Notes under the pieces: model-generated
The model's input: the letters and a program-made list of their open reading frames with translations, nothing else
What the model was told of the DNA's origin: nothing
Database searches by the model: none
Made by a program: the position numbers and the translations under genes
DNA from: an uncultured Bacteroidales bacterium
GTDB taxonomy: Bacteria; Bacteroidota; Bacteroidia; Bacteroidales; Paludibacteraceae
NCBI GenBank assembly: GCA_946411385.1
Contig: CAMKDV010000004.1
Location: 174,418 to 238,417, forward strand
Direction: 5' to 3'
DNA: 64,000 bases
Part shown: positions 32,474 through 42,643 of the stretch, in pieces
How positions within the stretch are numbered: position 1 is the stretch's first letter
Layout of the letters: each line of letters begins with the position of its first letter

Positions 32474-35245
32474 ATGGAGCAGAATACTTTTCTTAATCAG
32501 GTAGCGCACGAACTGCTGCAGCATTTCGGCTGGCAGGGACTGCAAGACGTGGCACTGGTCTTTCCAATGCACCGCGCAGGCGTCATGATGCGCGAAGAGT
32601 TGCGCCGGCAGATGGTGGCAGACTGCCAGATGGCTTGCTGGTCACCGGAGATATACACGCTGAGCGACCTGTTTGACAGCCTTTGTCCACTGGGCAAGGA
32701 AGAGGAGCTGTTCAGCGTAGTGCGGCTGTACAGACTCTACCGCAAGCATGTGCCCGACGCGCAGATGGAGATTGATCATTTCTACGGTTGGGGCAGACAA
32801 CTGTTGGCTGACTTCACCAACATCAGCGAAGGTCTGGGTAATGAGGATATACCCGCCTTTTTCCGCAACGCCCTCGCGCTGAACAAACTGGATGCCTACC
32901 AGCTGGATGAAGAGGTTCATCAGCGGCTGTTGGACCTGCTGTACAAAGGTCACGCCAAGACGCCCTCGGATATACATTCCGTACAACGGCATTTTGAGCA
33001 GTTGTGGGCTGCCATGCCACAGATTTTTGCCGAATTGAGCGAACAGCTGTTGGCAGAAAACAAAGGTTTTGCGGGTCAGCGCATGCGTTATGTTGTGAGT
33101 CACTGGCAGGAGGTGCGCCATCGTGCCGGCAGCAAGACCTACTGTTTCATCGGCTTCAACTACCTGCTGCCCGTCGAGCGCGAACTGATGTGTTTGCTTC
33201 GGGGCGAAGAGCGGGCACTGTTCTTTTGGGACTATGTGCCCGATTTCCGTACCAACAGCAAGGCGTTTGCTTTCATCAGCCAGAACCTCAAGCTATTCCC
33301 CAACGCCCTGCCGGCAGGCAAGTGGGGTGCTCCGCGCAAAGTGAAAGCGATGAGCGTGTCGTCAGTCAATGCCGAGGCGCAGTATGCCGGCACATGGCTG
33401 ACCGAAACCTACAAGCACAAAGGTGAAGCTACAGCCGTCGTCATCTGTGATGAGACGCTGCTCGAACCGGTCATCTACGCATTGCCATCTATCCAAATAG
33501 GCGACGAGGCGGCACAGGTGAACATCACCAAAGGTTATCCGCTACGCAATACGCCCACCTATGCCGAAGTGCGCAAAGCCCTGGCAATAGCCCTGCATAG
33601 CAAGTTGCAGCCCGCCGACAGCCTGAGGCAAGCTGTAGCGCGGGTTGACGAACTGTCTAAGATCAGCAAGGCAGAGCAGCAAAACAGTTGGCAATGGCAC
33701 TTGGAGCGCGAAGCACTATACCAGACACGGCGCGTACTGATGCAGTTTGTTAGCATCATTGAGGACAGACTGGTGCCGGAGATAACGGACAATCCGGATC
33801 TGCTCGAGCGACTGGTAGCTCGTTGCATGGAGCAAGTCACACTGCCTTTCCACGGCGAACCGGTCACCGACCTGCAACTGATGGGCGTGCTGGAGACGCG
33901 TACTATGGATTTCAAACATCTGCTGTTGCTCAATGTGGAAGAAGGTGTCATACCTGCCCACCAGCCCGACAAATCGTTCCTGCCCTATTATCTGCGCAAG
34001 GCTTACGGCTTGCAGACGCACGACGAGCGTGCATCGGTATATGCATATAACTTCTTTCGCCTGCTGCGCCGCGCAGAGGATGTGACGATCGTATTTAGCC
34101 AGCAGCAGTCAGCCATGACCAAGAGCACTATGTCGCGTTTCGTCATGCAGATGTTGATCCATCCCGAGGAGTTCATCGTGGAGCGCTTCAGCCTGCAAGA
34201 GAGCAACCATCTGTCGGCAGCCAAGACGCTGGAGGTGGAGCCCGGCAGAACATGGCTCGCCGAAAACGAGCAAGCAGGCAAATCGCTATACCTATCGCCT
34301 TCCGCTATCAATACGTTCTATGCATGCAAACGACGCTTCTACTACGAACAGGTACTCGGCATACGCGAGGAGAACGAACCGGAGATCATCTTCTCGGGCA
34401 ATACTACCGGCACGTTTGTGCATGAAGCGATGCACTATATCTATACCAAGCTAATCGCGGAAAACTGCTCTCCCGACGATTATATCCTGCCGAACCGGAT
34501 AGAAGCGTTCAATACGCCCGAACACCGGCATGAAGCCATCGTGGAAGCCTATAGGCGGATGAACAAGAAGTACATGGAGCATCATGAGGGCGCAAATTCT
34601 ATCTACATCTACGACGAACACACGATGGAGAATAGTGCCATTGACCATTATCTGCAACGTTTGCTCCAACGCGATGCCAAGGATGCCGCCAGAGGACTGT
34701 CTATCGTGCTGCTGGAGAAAAAGAAGGTTGCCACCGTCACATGTCCGTTGGAGCAGGACAAGACGAAACGCGATATACAGGTAACCATAGGAGGACGCAT
34801 CGACCGCATGGACCGCATAGGCGGATTGCACGGGATGCCCGCACAGACGCGCATCGTCGACTACAAGAGCGGCAAATATAAAAAAGACAAGATGAGTGAC
34901 ACGATGGCTAAACTCTGCACCAACGACGGGAAGGATTACGTACGGCAGACGCTGCTCTACAGCTTCGTGGCATTCAGCGAGGACAGCAAGCAGAGCATTG
35001 AGCCACACCTGTATTTCGCAGCCCAAGACCTGTGTAACGAAAAGGCACACACCCGCGTCGAACTGGACGGACAGCCCGTCACGTACGACAAAGCCATGCA
35101 TAAGGATATCGAGTCCGTTGTAAAGACTATGGTAGGCGACATTTTGCGCGAAACAGACTATCCGCGATGCATAGAGAAAGATTGCAGCGAATATTGTCCA
35201 TTCCTCGCTCTGTGTGACCGGCATCCTAAAGCATTCAAAAAATGA
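32474..35245 (+). CDS. PD-(D/E)XK nuclease, AddB-like partner
   Basis: 923 residues. The N-terminal two thirds resemble a degenerate helicase, with no clear Walker A. The C-terminal third is a nuclease: SPSAINTFYACKRRFYY near 607-623, GTFVHEAMH near 646, RIVDYKSGK near 794. A Cys in YACKRRF and the C-terminal CIEKDCSEYCPFLALC (near 898-913) are spaced like the iron-sulfur cluster cysteines of AddB nucleases. It probably pairs with the helicase upstream. Confidence 0.9.
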   Translation: MEQNTFLNQVAHELLQHFGWQGLQDVALVFPMHRAGVMMREELRRQMVADCQMACWSPEIYTLSDLFDSLCPLGKEEELFSVVRLYRLYRKHVPDAQMEIDHFYGWGRQLLADFTNISEGLGNEDIPAFFRNALALNKLDAYQLDEEVHQRLLDLLYKGHAKTPSDIHSVQRHFEQLWAAMPQIFAELSEQLLAENKGFAGQRMRYVVSHWQEVRHRAGSKTYCFIGFNYLLPVERELMCLLRGEERALFFWDYVPDFRTNSKAFAFISQNLKLFPNALPAGKWGAPRKVKAMSVSSVNAEAQYAGTWLTETYKHKGEATAVVICDETLLEPVIYALPSIQIGDEAAQVNITKGYPLRNTPTYAEVRKALAIALHSKLQPADSLRQAVARVDELSKISKAEQQNSWQWHLEREALYQTRRVLMQFVSIIEDRLVPEITDNPDLLERLVARCMEQVTLPFHGEPVTDLQLMGVLETRTMDFKHLLLLNVEEGVIPAHQPDKSFLPYYLRKAYGLQTHDERASVYAYNFFRLLRRAEDVTIVFSQQQSAMTKSTMSRFVMQMLIHPEEFIVERFSLQESNHLSAAKTLEVEPGRTWLAENEQAGKSLYLSPSAINTFYACKRRFYYEQVLGIREENEPEIIFSGNTTGTFVHEAMHYIYTKLIAENCSPDDYILPNRIEAFNTPEHRHEAIVEAYRRMNKKYMEHHEGANSIYIYDEHTMENSAIDHYLQRLLQRDAKDAARGLSIVLLEKKKVATVTCPLEQDKTKRDIQVTIGGRIDRMDRIGGLHGMPAQTRIVDYKSGKYKKDKMSDTMAKLCTNDGKDYVRQTLLYSFVAFSEDSKQSIEPHLYFAAQDLCNEKAHTRVELDGQPVTYDKAMHKDIESVVKTMVGDILRETDYPRCIEKDCSEYCPFLALCDRHPKAFKK

Positions 35246-35279
35246 CAAAATACAATAAATTGCTATTTTTTTCGAGAAA

Positions 35280-35310
35280 TTTGCAAATGTGCATTTTTTT
35301 CGTAATTTTG
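35280..35310 (+). promoter_or_regulatory. Promoter of the HAD phosphatase gene
   Basis: TTTG (35280-35283), a 19-nt spacer and TAATTTTG (35303-35310) fit the consensus. The surrounding segment (35252-35314) is almost identical to the promoter segment of the toxin-antitoxin operon (61242-61308). Confidence 0.8.
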
Positions 35311-35347
35311 CATAAAATTTTACCATTCGCATCAAAATCACAGAACC

Positions 35348-36304
35348 ATGAACACGAAAAAACCTATCGTAGCAATGATCTACGACTTTGACGGGACATT
35401 GGCTCCCGGCAACATGCAAGAATATGATTTCCTGAAGGAGATAGGCGTGACTGACAAGGACGAGTTCTGGCGCGAGTGCCGCGCGATAAGCAAGAAACAG
35501 GATGCCTCGGAGATACTATGCATGATGAAGATGATGATTGACAAATCGAACAACCCCAAGCATCCTATCCCCATCACGCGCCAGTCGTTTGCAAAGTTCG
35601 GAGCGAGCATACCGCTGTTCAAAGGCGTTCGCGAATGGTTTGAGCTGACGCGGCAGTTAGGCGAACAGATGGGTTTGCAAGTGGAGCACTATATCAATTC
35701 GTCGGGACTGACGGAGATGATAGAAGGTTCGCCTATTGCGCATGAATTCAAGCACATCTACGCCAACCGCTTTATGTACGACGACGAGGGGCGTGCCATG
35801 TGGCCTGCAGCTGCGATTGACTTCACCTCGAAGATACAGATCATCTCGATGATTAACAAGGGCGTTGAGCGAATAAGCGACAACCGAGAGATCAACAACT
35901 ACATGGCGATGAGCGAACGGCGTATACCGTTCAGGCACATGATATATTTCGGTGACGGCCTGACGGACATACCCAGCATGAAGTTCCTGCGTTCGGAAGG
36001 CGGCTTTGCCATAGCCATCTATACGCCCGAGCATGAGGAGCAAACGCTGGATCTGGTGGAGCGCAACATCATCAATTTTGCCTGCAAAGCCGATTATAGC
36101 AAGGGCAAAGCGCTGTACAACACCGTGGAAGCCATCTTCGAGCACATCAAAGCGCTGGATAACTTCAGCCATCTGGAGATAACGAATATCCGCGAGGCAA
36201 AAGACGGCACGCTGACCGGTGACCACTCCGACCTGCAGGCAACTGTAGTGCCCACAGGGCTGAAACTCCGCAGGCGGTTGCATTTCAACCTGTTTAACCG
36301 ATAA
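35348..36304 (+). CDS. HAD-superfamily phosphatase (phosphoserine-phosphatase-like)
   Basis: 318 residues. The nucleophile motif is IYDFDGTLA with D13 and D15 predicted to form the phosphoaspartate and acid/base. Motif IV FGDGLTDIPSM lies near residues 201-211. The cap between them is helical. Probable cytoplasmic phosphatase; substrate unknown. It has its own promoter (35280-35310) and is followed by a hairpin at 36387-36416. Confidence 0.88.
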   Translation: MNTKKPIVAMIYDFDGTLAPGNMQEYDFLKEIGVTDKDEFWRECRAISKKQDASEILCMMKMMIDKSNNPKHPIPITRQSFAKFGASIPLFKGVREWFELTRQLGEQMGLQVEHYINSSGLTEMIEGSPIAHEFKHIYANRFMYDDEGRAMWPAAAIDFTSKIQIISMINKGVERISDNREINNYMAMSERRIPFRHMIYFGDGLTDIPSMKFLRSEGGFAIAIYTPEHEEQTLDLVERNIINFACKADYSKGKALYNTVEAIFEHIKALDNFSHLEITNIREAKDGTLTGDHSDLQATVVPTGLKLRRRLHFNLFNR

Positions 36305-36386
36305 GGGCAGTGCAGCACACCATTGGTAAGCTGCGCTGTTGAGTGAGCACAAAGCGCAATAATCGCTAAAAAAATGAAAAAAAAGA

Positions 36387-36416
36387 CGGGAAAATTTGCT
36401 TTTCTCGTTTTTTTTT
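36387..36416 (+). terminator. Hairpin with T-tract nested in the next promoter
   Basis: CGGGAAAA (36387-36394) pairs with TTTTCTCG (36400-36407), including one G-U pair, with loop TTTGC, then nine T (36408-36416). It can end transcription of the HAD gene. Its loop is also the -33 TTTG of the polysaccharide promoter. Confidence 0.6.
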
Positions 36417-36426
36417 GCTATCTTTG
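36395..36426 (+). promoter_or_regulatory. Promoter of the polysaccharide locus
   Basis: TTTG (36395-36398), a 20-nt spacer and TATCTTTG (36419-36426) match the consensus exactly. The predicted start is near 36433 with a leader of about 118 nt that can fold strongly. Confidence 0.85.
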
Positions 36427-36441
36427 TTGGCTTTTTGCTCT

Positions 36442-36461
36442 GCGCATATACGTATATGCGC
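36442..36461. promoter_or_regulatory. Perfect 20-bp palindrome in the polysaccharide leader
   Basis: GCGCATATACGTATATGCGC is perfectly self-complementary and starts 16 nt after the -7 element. An outer pairing CTCTGC (36438-36443) with GCAGAG (36505-36510) could enclose it, giving a structured leader. Operator or RNA hairpin are both possible. Confidence 0.6.
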
Positions 36462-36550
36462 TGCGCGTAGGGTACTGCGTGTTGATGAGTAACGCTGTTG
36501 GGGAGCAGAGTTGTTAGAAGTGAGAAAAAAAATTAAAAACAAAAAGATAT

Positions 36551-37846
36551 ATGAACGTTAATGATCGAATTATTGCCGTGGTAGGCTTGGGATATGTAGG
36601 TCTGCCGTTGGCTATTGAGTATGGAAAGAAATACCGTGTGGTAGGTTTTGACATCTATGAGCCTCGCGTTGCCGAGCTGCAGGCAGGAAAAGACCACACA
36701 TTGGAAGCCGACCTGGTGGGCATGAAGCAGGCACGAGACCTGTACGAAGCAACGCACAAGGTAGGTCTGACGCTGACCTCCGACCGCGAGGAACTGAAGA
36801 AAGTAAACACCTACATCGTGACTGTGCCGACTCCTATCGACCGCTTCAACACGCCCGACCTGACGCCGCTACTGAGCGCCAGCGAACTGATAGGCAAAAC
36901 GCTGAACAAAGGAGACATAGTCATCTACGAGTCGACCGTCTATCCCGGATGCACGGAGGAGGACTGCGTGCCGGTACTGGAGCGAGAGAGCGGATTGAAG
37001 TTCAACGTAGATTTCTTCTGCGGTTACAGCCCCGAGCGCATCAACCCGGGTGACAAGGTGAACACGCTGACAAAAATCAAGAAGATTACTTCGGGGTCGA
37101 CACCTGAGGTAGCCGACCTGGTGGACGCACTGTACAACAGCATCCTGGAGAATGGTACGCACCGTGCGCCGAATATGAAAGTGGCAGAAGCCGCCAAGGC
37201 TGTGGAGAACAGTCAGCGCGACGTGAACATATCGTTCATGAACGAGCTGGCCCTGATCTGCGACCGCGTAGGCATCGACACCAACGATGTGATTGAGGCT
37301 GCCGGAACGAAATGGAACTTCCTGAAATACAAACCCGGACTGGTAGGCGGTCACTGCATCTCGGTAGACCCGTACTACCTTGCCCACAAAGCCAAAGCGC
37401 TGGGTTATGACCCGCAGGTAATCCTGTCCGGCCGTGCCGTGAACAACTCTATTGCCAATTTCATTGCACACAAAACCCTGAAACTGATGATCCAAAAGGA
37501 CCACAAGATCAAGGACTCGAACGTACTGATCCTGGGTGTGACGTTCAAGGAGAACTGCCCTGACTGCCGCAACACGAAAGTGGTGGATATAGCCGAGGAA
37601 CTGGAAGAGTTCGGCTGCAAGGTAGACATCTACGATCCCTGGGCATCGCCGGCAGTAGTTAAACACGAGTACGGCAAGGATCTTATTCCTGCCGTAGACC
37701 CGAAGAAGAACTACGTAGCCGTGATTGCATGCGTCAGTCATGAGCAGTTCAAGACGTTTGACTTTAAGAAATACCGCGATCAGGGTGCCGTAATATACGA
37801 TGTCAAGGGATTTGTAAGTCGCGAATTAGTAGACGCAAGACTATAA
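36551..37846 (+). CDS. UDP-N-acetylhexosamine 6-dehydrogenase (WbpO/TviB/WecC type)
   Basis: 431 residues. Makes a UDP-HexNAc uronic acid by two-step NAD-dependent oxidation. The Rossmann motif [12 protein letters not shown] is at 10-21; [10 protein letters not shown] and [11 protein letters not shown] are typical of the WbpO/TviB branch; the catalytic Cys is in [12 protein letters not shown] near residue 268. With wecB (47281) the alternative product is UDP-ManNAcA. First gene of the locus; its stop overlaps the next start by 1 nt (TAATG). Confidence 0.92.
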   Translation: MNVNDRIIAVVGLGYVGLPLAIEYGKKYRVVGFDIYEPRVAELQAGKDHTLEADLVGMKQARDLYEATHKVGLTLTSDREELKKVNTYIVTVPTPIDRFNTPDLTPLLSASELIGKTLNKGDIVIYESTVYPGCTEEDCVPVLERESGLKFNVDFFCGYSPERINPGDKVNTLTKIKKITSGSTPEVADLVDALYNSILENGTHRAPNMKVAEAAKAVENSQRDVNISFMNELALICDRVGIDTNDVIEAAGTKWNFLKYKPGLVGGHCISVDPYYLAHKAKALGYDPQVILSGRAVNNSIANFIAHKTLKLMIQKDHKIKDSNVLILGVTFKENCPDCRNTKVVDIAEELEEFGCKVDIYDPWASPAVVKHEYGKDLIPAVDPKKNYVAVIACVSHEQFKTFDFKKYRDQGAVIYDVKGFVSRELVDARL

Positions 37847-39111
37847 TGAAGATAGCAGTAGCCGGAACGGGATATGTGGGACTGAGTATAGCCACATTGC
37901 TCGCACAAAAGAACGAAGTGGTGGCGGTAGACATCGTGCCTGAGAAGGTAGCGATGCTTAACCGCCATGAGTCGCCCATCCAGGACGAATATATCGAGCG
38001 CTACCTGCGTGGCGAAGGCAAGACAGCCGACGGAGAGGCGGTGACGCTGAATCTGACCGCTACGCTGGATGCCGAAGCCGCGTACAGGGATGCCTCGTTC
38101 GTCATCATAGCCGCTCCGACTAACTACGATCCGCAGCGCAACTATTTCGACACATCCGCCGTGGAGACGGTCATCCGGCTGGTGATGCAAGCCAATCCGG
38201 AAGCGATAATGGTAATCAAGTCCACCGTGCCGGTAGGCTTCACTGAAGGTATCCGCAAAAAGACGGGCAGCAAGAACATATTGTTCTCGCCGGAATTCCT
38301 GCGTGAGAGCAAGGCGCTGTACGACAATCTCTATCCCTCGCGCATCATCGTAGGCACAGACATGGAGGATGAGCGCCTCAAAGCCGCAGCCGAGACGTTT
38401 GCAGGTTTGCTGCAAGCCGGAGCGCTGAAGCCGGATATCGACACCCTGTATATGGGTTTCACCGAAGCAGAAGCCGTCAAGCTGTTTGCCAACACCTATC
38501 TGGCTTTGCGTGTAAGTTACTTCAACGAACTGGACACCTACGCCGAGATGAAAGGCCTGGATACACAGAAGATTATAAGCGGCGTTTGTCTGGACCCGCG
38601 CATCGGCACGCACTACAACAACCCTTCGTTCGGTTACGGCGGCTACTGCCTGCCAAAGGATACGAAGCAACTGCTTGCCAACTACAGCGACGTGCCGGAG
38701 AACCTCATTGGCGCCATCGTGGAGAGCAACCGGACACGCAAGGACTTTATTGCCGATCGTGTACTTGCCAAAGCCGGCTACTACGACTATTACCACCGCG
38801 GCGATTTCGATGCCTCGCAGGAGAGGAAGTGTGTGATAGGCGTGTACAGGCTGACCATGAAGTCGAACTCGGACAATTTCCGTCAGTCGAGCATCCAGGG
38901 CGTGATGAAGCGCATCAAAGCCAAAGGCGCACAAGTGATAATCTACGAGCCTACGCTGCAAGACCACTCGACCTTCTTCGGCAGCCTGGTGGTGAACGAC
39001 CTGGATACCTTCAAGCGCGAGAGCCAAGCCATCATAGCCAACCGCTACGATAGCGTATTGGACGATGTGAAGGACAAAGTGTATACCCGAGATATTTTCC
39101 AACGAGACTAA
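37846..39111 (+). CDS. ugd: UDP-glucose 6-dehydrogenase-like nucleotide-sugar dehydrogenase
   Basis: 421 residues. Oxidises UDP-glucose to UDP-glucuronate, the usual role of this branch. [12 protein letters not shown] at 4-15 binds [25 protein letters not shown] and the catalytic Cys in [14 protein letters not shown] near residue 268 match the E. coli-like Ugd group. It overlaps the previous gene by 1 nt, so the locus opens with two uronic-acid makers in a row. Confidence 0.92.
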   Translation: MKIAVAGTGYVGLSIATLLAQKNEVVAVDIVPEKVAMLNRHESPIQDEYIERYLRGEGKTADGEAVTLNLTATLDAEAAYRDASFVIIAAPTNYDPQRNYFDTSAVETVIRLVMQANPEAIMVIKSTVPVGFTEGIRKKTGSKNILFSPEFLRESKALYDNLYPSRIIVGTDMEDERLKAAAETFAGLLQAGALKPDIDTLYMGFTEAEAVKLFANTYLALRVSYFNELDTYAEMKGLDTQKIISGVCLDPRIGTHYNNPSFGYGGYCLPKDTKQLLANYSDVPENLIGAIVESNRTRKDFIADRVLAKAGYYDYYHRGDFDASQERKCVIGVYRLTMKSNSDNFRQSSIQGVMKRIKAKGAQVIIYEPTLQDHSTFFGSLVVNDLDTFKRESQAIIANRYDSVLDDVKDKVYTRDIFQRD

Positions 39112-39136
39112 CATCACGAGATATAAGCTAACAGAC

Positions 39137-41560
39137 ATGAACCGAATAAGAACAATAGCCATGGCTCTGCTGCTTCCGCTGGCGATGTATGCGCTGACGG
39201 ACCAGCAGGTGGTGCAGACCGCCATCTCGCTGCACGAGCAGGGCATGACTGAACAGGAGATAGCCAAGCAACTCCTACGCGACGGCGCCACGATAGAGCA
39301 ACTGCAGCGCGTGAGTAAGCAGGTAAATGCCATGCAGCAAGCCACCGCAACCGGCACCATGCAGCCTACGAACATCAACACGGTTCGCCGCACCAATAAC
39401 GGCGAGACACAACCGGCAGCACAGAACGAAGCCGAGATGATCGTGCAGCAGATGTTTGGCATGCCTATGGCGGAGGAAGAGCCAAAGACCAAAGTGTTCG
39501 GACAGGACATCTTCCGTTCGCCGGATGCACAATTCAATCCGAACATGAACCAAGCCACGCCGAAAAACTACAAGCTGGGTGCGGGTGATGAGGTGATCAT
39601 CGACATCTACGGTGCGGGACAACTCAATCTGCGCACTACGCTCAGTCCGGACGGCACGATCACTATCGACGGCTACGGACCGGTGCAGTTGGGCGGACTA
39701 ACTATCCTGGAAGCTACACGCCGGTTGAAGAACACTATCGGCACGCGTTACCAGGGCAGCCAGATCATGCTCAGTCTGGGTCAGACGCGCAGCATCACGG
39801 TGAACGTGATGGGCGAAGTGACCACACCGGGTGCGTACCAGCTGTCGGCTTTCGCCAACGTGATGAACGCTCTGTACATAGCCGGCGGCATCACCGACGG
39901 AGGTACGCTGCGTACTATCCGCGTATTCCGTCAGAACCAGCTGCTCAGCGAGATTGACCTGTACAGCTACCTGATGGATGGCATCCTGGACGGCGACGTA
40001 CGACTGGAGGACGGCGACGTGGTGATTGTGAACACCTACAACGCCCTGGTGGAGATCAGCGGCAAGGTGAAGCGTCCGATGAAGTACGAGATGAAGCAGG
40101 ACGAGAGTCTGGAGCGATTGCTGTACTATGCCGGAGGCTTCAGCGGTGAAGCGTACACCGACGCCGTGCGCGTACAGCGCCGTAACGCCGGAGCACAATC
40201 GTTCCACACCATCCGCAACGCCGATTTCGGTTCGTTCCGACTGATGGACGGCGACTCTATCGAGGTAGCAGCTATCCTGCCGCGACTGAAGAACACCGTG
40301 GAGATACAAGGAGCAGTGTTCCGTCCGGGCTTCTACGGACTGGATGCGAACATCCTGACGGTACGTGCCCTCGTAGAGGCAGCCGACGGACTGAGCGAAG
40401 ATGCTTCTGCCTCGCGCGCCGTGCTCTACCGCATGCAACTGGATCGCACCTATCTGGCGCTCGCCATCGACCTGCAAGGCATCTTGAACGGCACAGCCGA
40501 GGATATAGAGCTCAAGAACGAAGACCAGTTGTTTGTTCCCTCACGCAAGAACGAGTTGGATCACCTATATGTGCTCATCCACGGCGAGGTGTACCAGCCG
40601 GACACCTTCGCCTATGCGCATAACGAGAGCGTGGAAGATCTGATCCTTCGTGCCGGCGGCTTGACCGACAAAGCATCGCTGAGCAAGGTGGACATAGCGC
40701 GCCGCGTGATTGACCCCAAAGCCAAGGAAGAGACGCAGATCAAGACGCAGCTGTTCACCGTGGAACTGAACGACAGCCTCGGACTGCATGAACACGGTTT
40801 TCTGCTGGAGCCGTACGATGAAGTGTTCGTGCGCCGCAGCCCCGCTTTCGGCCAGCAGATGAATGTACGCGTTCAGGGTGAGGTTCTGTTTGAGGGCACC
40901 TACACGATGCGGACACAGGATGACCGCCTGTCCGACCTGGTGCTGCAGGCCGGCGGACTGAGCAGCCACGCTTTTACTGCCGGTGCTCGTCTGCAACGCC
41001 GTATGACCGAAGAGGAGAAACTGCGTCGCGACCAGCTGCTAAAGATGAACAAAGCTGCCTCAGCCAAGGATAGCGTGAATGCCGACAAGCTGGATCTGGG
41101 CGACACCTACTGGGTAGGTATCGACCTGGAAGAGGCGATGCGTAACCGCGGCAGTGATGAAGATATCACGCTGCGCGAAGGCGATGTGCTGATCATCCCG
41201 ACCATCAACAATACGGTGAAGATCAACGGCGAAGTGCTCTACCCGAACACGGTAAGTTACCTCAAGGGCAAGAAAGCACGCTACTACATCGACCAGGCCG
41301 GCGGTTACAGCAACCAGGCACGCAAATGCAAGGCGTACATCATCTACGCCAACGGCAAGGTGCATCCTACCCGTGGCGGCAAGGTTCAGCCTGGCTGCGA
41401 GATCGTCGTACCGAGCAAACCCGAACGCCAGGCCAGCAACGCTACCCAATGGGTAAGCATAGCGTCCGCCAGTGCATCGCTGGCGAGTGTAGCAGCTACC
41501 ATGGCAACGCTCATCATCAATGCCACAAAGAATAACAATAGTAGCAGTAGCAGCAAATAA
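39137..41560 (+). CDS. Outer-membrane polysaccharide export protein (Wza-like, multi-SLBB)
   Basis: 807 residues. Signal peptide (NRIRTIAMALLLPLAMYA) without a lipobox Cys. A small helical segment at about 20-70 (EQGMTEQEIAKQLL) is followed by the Poly_export domain (YKLGAGDEVIIDIYG near 145-160) and several SLBB repeats, recognised by recurrent (V/I).G.V..PG.Y and GG...A.....A.V.R patterns. The C-terminus has a hydrophobic Ala/Ser segment and a serine tail (NNNSSSSSK). It should form the channel that carries the polymer across the outer membrane. It follows ugd by 25 nt. Confidence 0.9.
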   Translation: MNRIRTIAMALLLPLAMYALTDQQVVQTAISLHEQGMTEQEIAKQLLRDGATIEQLQRVSKQVNAMQQATATGTMQPTNINTVRRTNNGETQPAAQNEAEMIVQQMFGMPMAEEEPKTKVFGQDIFRSPDAQFNPNMNQATPKNYKLGAGDEVIIDIYGAGQLNLRTTLSPDGTITIDGYGPVQLGGLTILEATRRLKNTIGTRYQGSQIMLSLGQTRSITVNVMGEVTTPGAYQLSAFANVMNALYIAGGITDGGTLRTIRVFRQNQLLSEIDLYSYLMDGILDGDVRLEDGDVVIVNTYNALVEISGKVKRPMKYEMKQDESLERLLYYAGGFSGEAYTDAVRVQRRNAGAQSFHTIRNADFGSFRLMDGDSIEVAAILPRLKNTVEIQGAVFRPGFYGLDANILTVRALVEAADGLSEDASASRAVLYRMQLDRTYLALAIDLQGILNGTAEDIELKNEDQLFVPSRKNELDHLYVLIHGEVYQPDTFAYAHNESVEDLILRAGGLTDKASLSKVDIARRVIDPKAKEETQIKTQLFTVELNDSLGLHEHGFLLEPYDEVFVRRSPAFGQQMNVRVQGEVLFEGTYTMRTQDDRLSDLVLQAGGLSSHAFTAGARLQRRMTEEEKLRRDQLLKMNKAASAKDSVNADKLDLGDTYWVGIDLEEAMRNRGSDEDITLREGDVLIIPTINNTVKINGEVLYPNTVSYLKGKKARYYIDQAGGYSNQARKCKAYIIYANGKVHPTRGGKVQPGCEIVVPSKPERQASNATQWVSIASASASLASVAATMATLIINATKNNNSSSSSK

Positions 41561-41577
41561 TTAAACATGCATGTGAG

Positions 41578-42633
41578 ATGGAAGAGAACACAACAACCGG
41601 CATAGGCACAATGTGGCAGAAAATATGGGCTAAGCGTAAGGTTTTTTTCTGGGCATGGGGCATCACATTTGTATTGAGCACCGCACTTATTTTCAGTGTG
41701 CCGCGCTATTGGCAAAGCCGTGTGACACTTGCTCCGGAGACAGGCGGCAACAGTCTGGGATCACTTGGTTCGCTGGCAAGCAGTTTTGGCTTTAACGTGG
41801 GCGATGCCGGCGGCGAGGATGCCATTCGCTCCACCTTGTACCCCGACGTGGTAAAGAGCCAGCCATTCCTTGTGGGGCTGTTTGACGTGCAGATACAGAC
41901 CTCTGACGCATTGTATAACGGTGACTACTATACGTATCTGGACAGTTACATCCGCCGCCCTTGGTGGAAAATACTGAAGTACAAGATAGTCAAGTTGACC
42001 TATCTGGTTCGCAAACCCAAGAAAGGCGGTCGACCGGGTAGTGATCCGAACATAGCAGACCCGTTCTGGCTGAACAAGAAGCAGACGAACGCCGTAACAT
42101 TGATGCGGACAAATATCGTCTGCTCGGTGGATATAAAGACCGACGTGATCACCATCACCGTAAAAGATCAGGACAAACTGGTAGCGGCGTTGATAGCAGA
42201 TACTGTTCGTGCCCACTTGCAGGAACATGTGACCGCCTATCGCACGCAGAAAGCTCGGCAGGACGTAGCCTACTATGAGCAGATGAAGCAGATCAGCTAT
42301 GCAGAGTACAAAGAGGCAGCCAACCGCTACATCCAATATGTAGACAGTCATAACGACATGCAACTGGAGCGCTACAAAGCCGAAGCACAACTATTGGCAG
42401 ACGACAGAGACACCAAACGGACGGCTTACGAGAGTTTTCTGAAGCAAGAGATGGCTGCAGAAGCCAAACTGCAAGAGCGCACACCCGCCTTTGCCGTACT
42501 GAGTGCTGCCAGTGTGTCCGAGCTTCCGGCAGGGCCGAAAAGAATGCTGTTTGTGGCTGCAATGCTTATACTTGTATCCCTGGGATTAGGATTCCGGTAT
42601 ACACGCGAGGAGTGGAAAATGCTACTGGCATAA
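41578..42633 (+). CDS. Polysaccharide chain-length determinant (Wzz-like), first copy
   Basis: 351 residues. Two membrane segments (VFFWAWGITFVLSTALIFSV near 22-41 and FVAAMLILVSLGLGF near 323-337) flank a periplasmic part with a long helical region (residues 215-300). A Pro/Gly motif, LPAGPKRML, precedes the second segment. No fused or adjacent tyrosine kinase is present. It sets chain length together with the Wzy polymerase. It lies 17 nt after the exporter gene. Confidence 0.87.
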   Translation: MEENTTTGIGTMWQKIWAKRKVFFWAWGITFVLSTALIFSVPRYWQSRVTLAPETGGNSLGSLGSLASSFGFNVGDAGGEDAIRSTLYPDVVKSQPFLVGLFDVQIQTSDALYNGDYYTYLDSYIRRPWWKILKYKIVKLTYLVRKPKKGGRPGSDPNIADPFWLNKKQTNAVTLMRTNIVCSVDIKTDVITITVKDQDKLVAALIADTVRAHLQEHVTAYRTQKARQDVAYYEQMKQISYAEYKEAANRYIQYVDSHNDMQLERYKAEAQLLADDRDTKRTAYESFLKQEMAAEAKLQERTPAFAVLSAASVSELPAGPKRMLFVAAMLILVSLGLGFRYTREEWKMLLA

Positions 42634-42643
42634 GCTACAGAGG

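Noticed and set aside
36433..36550. UpxY-type antitermination or invertible promoter for the polysaccharide locus
   Set aside because: No upxY/upxZ-like gene and no pair of inverted repeats flanking the promoter were seen in the window.
37780..39558. Minus-strand frame of 592 codons opposite ugd
   Set aside because: Lies antisense to two well recognised genes and has no domain; a shadow of codon bias.
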